Positions 57,110 through 64,000 of a DNA stretch of 64,000 nucleotides are shown here, one piece after another (the stretch's first letter is position 1; every line of letters begins with the position of its first letter). The notes below the pieces were generated by a model, which saw only the letters and a program-made list of their open reading frames with translations, did no database searches and had not been told where the DNA came from. The translations under genes and the position numbers were made by a program. The DNA comes from Antedon mediterranea (taxonomy: Eukaryota; Echinodermata; Crinoidea; Comatulida; Antedonidae), in assembly GCF_964355755.1 (NCBI RefSeq), contig NC_092670.1:34025795-34089794 (forward strand), given 5' to 3'.

Positions 57110-58130
57110 TAATGACAGGGTCATACACGTGACTGAGTTGGTGGGTGCCCTCGTCTCTGTTGATGATTTGGTTTCCTCGTCTGCGGATCCAGATGGCTTC
57201 TCTGATGCGTCGGTTGTTTGTATCTGGTTCCCTGTCGATAATTTTAGGTTGTGTCCAGTCTATTATGTGATTTAACTTGACGGCATGATCTGCTATAGCT
57301 GATTTACTCTCTATGTGATTGACGAGTGAAGTTCTTTCTCTGTTGGGTTATCTTTTCTGTTTCTTTTCTATGTTCATTTAACCTTGTGCCAAAACAACGA
57401 CCCGTTTCTCCAATGTAGGTGTGATCACAATTAGAACATGAGATTTCGTAGACGCAATTAGCCACTTTCAATTTGTCAATTTGGTCCTTTGGGTGGACAA
57501 GTAGTTGGCGTAATGAAGTGTGGGGTTTCATAGCTGTGTTGATGCCAAACTCCTTAAACACTTTACTAACTCGCTCCGAAAGTCCTGCTACATAAGGGAC
57601 GACTACAAATCCTTTGCTTTCCATGGTGTTTTCTTTCTTCTTGGATGTTACTTTTTTATTTTCTTTCATTTTTTTCTTTACTTGGTTGAATGACCACTTA
57701 GGATAGCCACATCTGGAAAGGGCTTATGTTATATTGGCCTCTTCTGTATTACGATCTGCATCCATAGTGACAATGGAATTCATACGGTCAAATAGTGTTC
57801 TGATTATTCCCAGTTTTTGATGTACAGGATGGTGAGAATCAAAATGTAGGTACTGGTCCGTATGTGTCGGTTTTCTATATACTAAAAGTTTGACAGATCC
57901 ATCTGGTTTTCTAATGATGAGAGAATCGAGGAAAGGGATCTTGTTTTCGTATTCTTTCTTGTAGGTGAACTTTATGGTGCCAGCTGGGTCAGATGAATTG
58001 AGATGTTGTGTGAGATTTTCAACTTGGTCTTGTTTAACAATTTCAAGAACGTCATCCACGTAGCGTTTCCATAACCGAGGTTTACATTCTAAGGGTGCTG
58101 ACGCTATAGCTTTCTGTTCTAGAAATTCTA
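57110..58130 (-). pseudogene. Penelope-like reverse transcriptase/GIY-YIG fragment
   Basis: Minus-strand reading: WKRYVDDVLEIV (catalytic Asp pair), FLDSLIIRKPDGSVKLLVYR, PTHTDQYLHFDSHHP, a stop at about 57724, then CGYPKWSFNQVKKK, GFVVVPYVAGLSERVSKVFK, and the GIY-YIG endonuclease NCVYEISCSNCDHTYIGETG. A frameshift near 57310 leads to SAIADHAVKLNHIIDW and REAIWIRRRGNQIINRDEG, the end of the domain. Upstream reverse-transcriptase motifs are missing, so the copy is a dead 5'-truncated insertion. Confidence 0.8.
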
Positions 58131-58210
58131 AATTAAACAGAATAGGCCCTCTAGAGGTCAGTCTGTTTGATGATAGATCGTCATTATTTCTGAAGAAGCT
58201 GTCCGATCAG

Positions 58211-59109
58211 TGATTTTTTTTTTCGTACATAAGTTGGGGACCCCTCATGAATAATTCATCAGTTAAATTTGTTTTTCCGTGTGCACCCAAGCGTATAGCA
58301 ACAAGAAGCGATTACACTGGGCGATACGATTCTTTCTACAGTAGGCCTAGGATTCTAGGTCAATTCACGTGATTGCCTTCGCGTCCTCTTCTTCACACAC
58401 ACCACTGGCACTATGCATAATGTGTCGAGGCTAATCGACAGCTAGGCAAGACACATTCAACTAAGTAGTAATTGGACATAGAATTTGTGTACTGTAATTT
58501 TTTTAATTCTGCTATTTTACTATCAAACAATATGTACTCAAAGGAACTTGTGTACTGTAATTTTTTTAATTCTGCTATTTTATTATCAAACAATATGTAC
58601 TCAAAGGAACTTTAAAAATGCGCGTATATGAACACATGAGATGGGAAGATTAGACCCACCAGAATAAAAAATTTATTTTTGTGTAATGTTTATTGTTTAA
58701 TTTTGCTGACTTATTAGTATTACTCGGACTGTGTCATACCTAACACACACACAGCTACTACTAGAATAGACATGGGTTTAGAGACTAACATTAGGCCTAA
58801 TACATGTAGTATTAATAGAAACTATCATTTTAACACGTAATTCTTTAGTAATAAATTATATTAAAAACACCATAAACTAAAGGCTGATTATTTCGACAAT
58901 CCACACAAAACGCCGTTATTCTTTTATGAAATCGCACGCCGCAACCACAGCGGAGATAGGCCTAGAATCGTACCGCACTTGTGTAATCACTTCTTGTTGC
59001 TATACGCTTGGGTGCACACGGAACAAGAACATTTAACTGATGAATTATTCATGTTTATTTTGTGACGTTTCATGAGGGGTCCCCAACTTATGTACGAAAA
59101 AAAAATCGC
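58211..59109. mobile_element. 899-bp MITE with long inverted ends and 10-bp duplication
   Basis: Both ends carry GATTTTTTTTTCGTACATAA then GTTGGGGACCCCTCATGA in inverse orientation; the similarity extends over about 110 bp (GTGCACCCAAGCGTATAGC is mirrored). The flanking 10 bases GTCCGATCAG occur at 58201-58210 and 59110-59119, a target duplication. It splits the right inverted flank of the Penelope-like element, which shows it arrived later. Ten-bp duplications suggest a Mutator-like element; class remains tentative. Contains a 66-bp internal duplication near 58485-58612. Confidence 0.85.
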
Positions 59110-59149
59110 GTCCGATCAGGACAGCGAAACTGTCAAGGTTAGTTTTTAC

Positions 59150-59633
59150 TAATTATTGGTTTGTAAAAAAGAATAATTTCAATATACTTATACCTACAAA
59201 CCAGATGAACATTTTCAATCACTAATTTATTCATTGAAGAAAACTACATATTATACAATATGATAAGAGAAGAGTGTTCACTCTTTCCTGTTTTCTATTT
59301 CATTATTGCTGAACAAAAAAAAACTTTACAGAATTTTTTTTTAATTTATTCAACGCTATTGTATTTATTGGAAATTGGGAGTTGAAAACTTGAGTAAATT
59401 TGCGAATAAATATTTGCTGCATCATACTTCTACCTCGCTCGAGTTTTAAACAATTGTAACCTTTGAAATGTAGGCCTACACTATATTTTACTACGCTGTT
59501 TGATAACGAGTCAGGCTATCTTTATATAGTTTTCTCTGTGAAAAATAAAAGATGATGTGTGTAAGGTCTATGGTTTAAATCTTTCTTGGACAGTAAAATA
59601 ATACTTTGCCATTTAAAATCGTGTATTGTAGTT
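59150..59633. other. Spacer, no gene seen
   Basis: Downstream (3') of the P450 exon on the minus strand; contains a short palindrome at 59266-59290 (AAGAGTG / CACTCTT). Confidence 0.4.
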
Positions 59634-59888
59634 TTAATTTCGTGAATGTGCAGCTGACTGATAAGGTCGAGTAAAGGTCACTATCATTGGCGTTCCTTCG
59701 ATTGCTACGTCACCCGTCACTCCTGGAGCTTTCTCAAATGTATACCGTAGTTCTGAGATAACCACGTAAAGAAGGAAGATCTGACTAGCTTTAGCTAATG
59801 TTTGTCCAACACACGCTCTCCGACCAGTGGAAAACGGCAGATAGCTCGGAAGGTGTTGTTTGATAGTGCCCGTCGAATCCAAGAATAT
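59634..59888 (-). CDS. Cytochrome P450, last exon with heme-binding loop
   Basis: Acceptor TTTTTTTATAG (59890-59889) opens IFLDSTGTIKQHLPSYLPFS then TGRRACVGQTLAKASQIFLL. FSTGRRACVG matches the P450 heme-thiolate signature FxxGxRxCxG, with Cys as the iron ligand. The frame continues to a TAA stop at 59634 after TGDVAIEGTPMIVTFTRPYQ. P450s of this type oxidise small hydrophobic molecules in the ER. The 84 residues are the usual size of the terminal exon. Earlier exons were not identified in the 4 kb to the window edge, which is mostly repeat, so the gene probably extends beyond 64000. Confidence 0.78.
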   Translation of the reverse strand: MFLDSTGTIKQHLPSYLPFSTGRRACVGQTLAKASQIFLLYVVISELRYTFEKAPGVTGDVAIEGTPMIVTFTRPYQSAAHSRN

Positions 59889-60489
59889 CTATAAAAAAAA
59901 ACACAGTACAGTAAGTAAAAGTAAGTATCCAAAATAATGAATTGTCCTGAGTTAGAAAAAACATAACTGCCATTCAACGATGAGACTAAGTTAAATGTAA
60001 CAATCAGTCTTAACAATGAAATCATTTCTTCTATTCAACGAATAATAGGCCTATTTTTCCTGTCCATATTGGTTGGTTAGGTCCATGTAAAGATAGTATT
60101 TTGATCTGTGAAGCAGGTCAATTACTGCAGACGTAGAAATGTATTTCTGTGTTACAATATGGCTATACTACTATTTATACCAATATTACAGACAAGAGCT
60201 GACGTTTATATTAAAATACCTGGTTTAAACGCTACAGATTCATGTTGAACATTGTCTAATTTTTCATTATTATCGATCATTAATTAGTCTATTTTTTGAA
60301 AAGAATTTAACTTTCGATAAACCAATTATCAAGTACTAACTTCAGCTATTTCCAATAGCCGGCCTTGGTCACGCAAATTATAAATAATAAATTCATAACA
60401 GTACTTATAATTGTCCTGTATGTGTAAGATGTATGTGCATCTGTGCATGCTTTTACATTTCGATAGCCCATTGCAATGCCCATACATTT
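59889..60489. other. Probable P450 intron, no exon seen
   Basis: No splice-bounded P450 exon found. Confidence 0.35.
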
Positions 60490-61021
60490 CTAGATATGGA
60501 GCCCATGTGGGTTTTGTATGGGATGGGCTTCCTAAAGATGGGACCCACATGAGGGGCGTGGGTGCAAAAACAGAAGAATCCCATATTGGCAACCAATTAT
60601 GATACCCATTTGTTTTTAGATATGGGCCCCATGTGGGTTTTGTTTGGAATGGGCTTACCAAGATGTGGCCCACATGGGGCCCAAATGGGCAACACATAAT
60701 TTGCCCACTATGTCTTAGGATATGGGACCCATATGGGAAAAATATGGTACCCATAATTTTTTCTGATATGGGTCCCATGTGGGTTTATATTGGCTATGTG
60801 GGCATTCCAAATGGTACCCTTGTGTCAAAACAAGAAGAATCCCATATGGGCAACAAAATACGATTTCCATATGCTTTGAAATATGGGCCCCATGTGGGTC
60901 ATATTTATGGTCTATGTGGGCCTTCCCATGTGGGACCCATATGGTTCTTGGGTGCAAAAGTAGTTGAATCCCATATGGGAAACACAACATGATACCCATA
61001 TGCTTTGCAATATGGGCCCCA
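60490..61021. repeat. Palindrome-rich tandem repeat (ATATGGGCCCCATGTGGG type)
   Basis: Units of roughly 45-120 bp each begin with AATATGGGCCCCATGTGGG or GATATGGGWCCCATGTGGG, and contain CCCATATGGG and TGGGTGCAAAA. Starts are near 60496, 60618, 60720, 60765, 60880 and 61010. Much of the text is self-complementary. Open frames here are side effects. The array continues at 61430-61520 after a LINE fragment. Confidence 0.82.
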
Positions 61022-61430
61022 TATTTCATTTCATTTCATTTCATTTATTTATTCGACCAACAAAACATATATATAATGTACAAAGATGAAATTGGTCAGG
61101 GACTGCTAAAGTAATACGATTACTGTAACTACAAGAGTCAGCAGTCCCATGATCTTAACTAAAATAAATATAATTATAAACAAATAAAGTATAAAGCTGT
61201 GAGTATACAGAAAAAAACAACAAAAAAACAAAAAAAGAACAAATATGATTTTAAAAAAATTTAATTAAAAATAAACAAAAAAAAACTTATTAATAAATTT
61301 AAAAAAGAAAGAATTAAACATAATTATCATGAAGGAAAGAGTCAATAGATGATAAAAGATGAGGAAAAGATTCAGTAACAGCTAATTGGCGTAATGAGGA
61401 AGGTAACTGAGACTAAAGCTTATATGGTTT
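61022..61430 (-). mobile_element. LINE 3' end fragment with (AAATG)n tail
   Basis: Plus-strand start CATTTCATTTCATTTCATTT is the inverse of an AAATG tail, as at 13022. The rest is AT-rich 3' untranslated sequence. It interrupts the CCCATATGGG repeat array. Confidence 0.6.
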
Positions 61431-61520
61431 ATATAATGGGCTATGTGGGCCTTCCCATGTGGGACCCAAATGGTTCTTGGGTGCAAAAATAGTGGAATCC
61501 CATATGGGAAACCCATGTAT
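61430..61520. repeat. Continuation of the palindrome-rich repeat
   Basis: TGGGCTATGTGGGCCTTCCC, GTGGGACCCAAATGGTTC and GGAATCCCATATGGG match the units before 61021. Confidence 0.75.
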
Positions 61521-61532
61521 GCTCTCATATAC

Positions 61533-61998
61533 ATTTATACAATTGCATTTTTGTTATCATCTGCTTGAATTACCATTACTATACCTATTATCATTATTCA
61601 CCATAATTATTTTCTATTTTTTATACATGTCATCATCAATGCATTTCATTTCTTTTATAATCTTTGTACATACATTATCAATTAACTTTTTAACAATTTT
61701 TATCTTTTTAATTCTTACTTTTGCTTGAAAATAAATACAACTTAAAATGCGTTTTTATCTTTAATTGTTATACATGTTAACGTTAATGCATTTTCTTTCT
61801 TTTATAATCTTATATACCTTTCTTTATACCTGCGTTATCGAATTAACAAATTGTTTTTTTCTCTTTGAACAATGTTTTCATAAATACAAATACGATGCGT
61901 TTTTATCTTTAATTAATTGTTATACATGTCATCATTAATACATTTCCTTTCTTTTATAATCTTATACATTGATTATACTTATATTTTATTTTATATAT
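61533..61998. repeat. ~150-bp tandem repeats (TTATACATGTCATCATTAAT type)
   Basis: Three diverged units contain TTATACATGTYATCATYAAT, GCATTTCMTTTCTTTTATAA and CATTATCAATTAAC; a further piece (CATACATTATCAATTAAC) follows the LINE at 62890. The LINE therefore lies inside the third unit. Confidence 0.6.
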
Positions 61999-62890
61999 AT
62001 CAATCAATCAATCAATCAATCGTTCGATTTATAGAGCGCCATTCCAACATTCATTGCTCATGGCACTGTAAAAAAAATCAGAAAAGGTGAGTTTTGAGTA
62101 GTGACTTAAAGTGACTCAATAATGATGTGTGTTTAATGTTCAAGGGTAGGTGGTTCCAGAGCCTAGGTCCAGCAACACTGAAAGTCCGATCTCCCAAACT
62201 ATGTTTGCTCCTTGGAATGTCCAGTAGCACCTGATGACTAGATCTTAGTTCTCGCTTTCCCTTCTTGACTGTCAACAATTCTGAGCGCAAGTATTTAGGC
62301 ATCGGAACACCAGCAGCAGGATCTTAAATTTAACACGTGACTCCATGGGTAGCCAATTTAACTTTTTGAACAATGGTGTGACGTGATCATGACCAAGCGA
62401 GCTGCCCAAATTGTGCACCTTCTGGAGAGTCCGCAACTGCTTCTTTGGCAGACCATACAGCAGGGAATTTCCCATATCAAGCCGACTGGTAACAAAAGCA
62501 TGTACAATCTGCTCTGTTGCACAATAGTTCAAGTAACGTCTGATCTTGGCGATGTTACATAAATGGAAAATAGCAGATCGGCAGATTTTGTTGATATGTG
62601 ATCATTTTACAATCAAGTTGTACACCAAGGTTACGAACTTCTGATGATGGATTGACTAGTACGCCACCAATATGTAGGCCATCAAACCGGATCTTTTTTC
62701 TCTGCTGAACAGAACCAAATAGGATCACCTCGGTCTTTTTATCATTTAGCTTGAAAAAGTTGGAGAATGGAGCCCATCCATTTTCTAATCTCAGCAGTGC
62801 ATGATTCTAACCGTTTTACGGCGGTCAGAATCTCAGTCTGGCAAGGCTTGACAGAAACGTAGTTGTATATCATCTGCATAGAAATGATAC
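61999..62890 (-). mobile_element. LINE fragment with reverse-transcriptase C-terminus and (TTGA)n tail
   Basis: Minus strand: an YADD-type motif near 62875 (YADDIQLYVSVKPCQ), then frames broken by shifts that carry VTSRLDMGNSLLYGLPKKQL, HDHVTPLFKKLNWLPMESRV, and RTFSVAGPRLWNHLPLNIKH, SFKSLLKTHLF. These are C-terminal reverse-transcriptase blocks of the CR1/L2-like group. The 3' tail is (TTGA)n at 61999-62020. Several frameshifts show decay. Confidence 0.75.
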
Positions 62891-63299
62891 ATACATTATC
62901 AATTAACAAAAATGGTTTGTTTTATAAATATATATTACTGTTTTCTATATGATGTTTGTTTGAAATAAAAGTGGGATGCTTCCACATAAAGAAAAAAAAA
63001 TGTATGCTCTCATATGGATATGGTTCCCATGGGATATTGTATCCGAAAAAAGTATTTATTCCAGGAGTGTTGAAATGCACACCGTGTGTCAGTGTGAAAG
63101 ACCATATCGGACAAGAACACGTTTTTACGTAGGTGTACGTATGATATGTTATCTTTAATAAGTTAGCAGACGTTATGTCGGTAAGCCACTTTTTGTTCTA
63201 GCTATAGATTAGGGATTACTCTTCAATCTCTTTCTATGGAGTGGTCCTCGTCCGCTATGCGTGACGATTACATTTACTTTAAATGTTTTGTAATGATCC

Positions 63300-63380
63300 A
63301 ATGATTGTATACAATTTTACTGTACTAGTACCAGGAAAGAGTGAAATTACACTGTAATTTCACTCTTCTCTGACTACTGC
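63300..63380. repeat. Palindrome AAGAGTGAAATTACA-C-TGTAATTTCACTCTT
   Basis: Perfect 15-base arms around one C (63337-63367), extending imperfectly as AGGAAAGAGTG to CACTCTTCTCTG. Shares the core with the palindromes at 10989 and 59266. Confidence 0.8.
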
Positions 63381-63549
63381 TTTATAATTATACTATTTCA
63401 TAACACAACCATTCATTTGCCGTGCCGTGAATTTTCTTGAGAAAATGTGCGACGCGGTAGGATGTGAGTGTCGTCAAATACCTTAAATTTTCTAATTGTA
63501 ACCATGGGCTATTATTCTTTGATTGTTTTTTAGGAAGAAGAGGGATCTC

Positions 63550-63930
63550 TATTCACTAGTGGGTTACTATTACTAATCTTAAATTAGGCACCTGAAAATA
63601 GTAACCCACCCTCAACTTTTGCGGTCAGCAAAAGTAATAGCAAAATAATAAAACAGTACGAATAAACAAATTTGGTTGAACTCTAACTTTATTTTATAAA
63701 CTCAAAAGCACTCGATCCTCCCCCACTCCCGAGATCAACGTGCATTATCTCCTTATTAAACGGCTGCATCATAAGTTGTTGTGACTCTAATAGTAATTCC
63801 CACATGCGTCACTATTAGAGTATTGGGTTATTATTATAGATTGACTTATAAGATGGGTTACTATTAGGTGGGTTACTATTAGGTGGGTTACTATTAGGTG
63901 GGTTACTATTAGAGTGTGGGTTAGGACTAT
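63550..63930. repeat. GGGTTACTATTAG tandem repeats
   Basis: Four direct copies of GGGTTACTATTAGGT at 63850-63915, with scattered related phrases (GTAACCCACC at 63597, CTATTAGAG at 63810) before them. A 14-bp minisatellite; no gene seen up to the end of the window. Confidence 0.8.
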
Positions 63931-64000
63931 TAGAAGATTTACGGTACCAACCTAGTTGACGTTGCCAAAAATGCGAGAGCTGTCTTTTTTAGCGGGGCTA

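Larger units (their letters stand above)
57006..59149 (-). mobile_element. Penelope-like element with inverted flanks and nested MITE
   Basis: Body on the minus strand (58130-57110) bracketed by inverted copies of about 100 bp: AACCTTGACAGTTTCGCTGT, GGACAGCTTCTTCAGAAATA, GATCTATCATCAAACAGAC, AGGGCCTATTCTGTTTAA at 57014-57115, and the inverse at 58131-58210 continuing after the MITE (59110-59149). Penelope-like elements are often found with terminal repeats in inverted arrangement. 5' truncated within the reverse transcriptase. Confidence 0.75.

Noticed and set aside
60329-61029. Several overlapping open frames on both strands
   Set aside because: All lie in the CCCATATGGG array and reflect its repeat structure.

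Overview
This window is animal nuclear DNA, not prokaryotic. It is AT-rich and gene-poor. Its coding pieces are short exons bounded by GT/AG splice sites, and it is packed with transposable elements. The recognisable host genes are an organic-anion transporter with a Kazal insert, a laccase-like multicopper oxidase, cytochrome P450 exons and a PAN/Apple-type exon. Together with the repeat types (non-LTR retrotransposons with AAATG or TTGA tails, Penelope-like elements, Helitrons, tRNA-headed SINEs) they suggest a marine invertebrate deuterostome, most likely an echinoderm. The species cannot be fixed from sequence alone.

Layout. 1-11 kb has no host gene. It holds a non-autonomous hAT element (1754-3370), a cluster of short hairpin repeats (4619-5065) and two Helitrons. 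11-23 kb is a nested repeat complex: two families of repeats that carry tRNA-like genes (Thr/TGT-like and Asp/ATC-like), interrupted by a Penelope-like element, a nearly full-length LINE (itself split by a Helitron), two LINE 3' fragments and a solo LTR. A terminal exon with a PAN-like cysteine pattern lies at 23686-23975. 24.6-27.9 kb is a head-to-tail array of three Helentron-like units.

31.5-43.4 kb is a complete nine-exon SLCO (OATP) gene on the minus strand. Every intron phase matches and the exons join to 742 codons plus a stop. Its introns are full of MITEs, minisatellites and a SINE. 46.6-49.4 kb holds two Helitrons joined head to tail with no base between them. 50.5-55.0 kb is a minus-strand multicopper oxidase with seven matched exons; its first exon(s) were not found. 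It keeps the laccase fold sequence but has lost five of the ten copper ligands. A frameshifted P450-type first exon (56192-56329) and a P450 heme-binding last exon (59634-59888) follow on the same strand, separated by a Penelope-like element that carries a nested MITE. The last 4 kb is tandem repeat and LINE debris.

The three main host genes (transporter, oxidase, P450) lie on one strand. All three families act on small molecules or secretion, but nothing in the sequence shows shared regulation. The strongest observations are the copper-ligand loss in an otherwise open oxidase, the seamless Helitron dimer, and the Helentron array in which the 5' and 3' terminal repeats covary. All coordinates and counts were read by eye.
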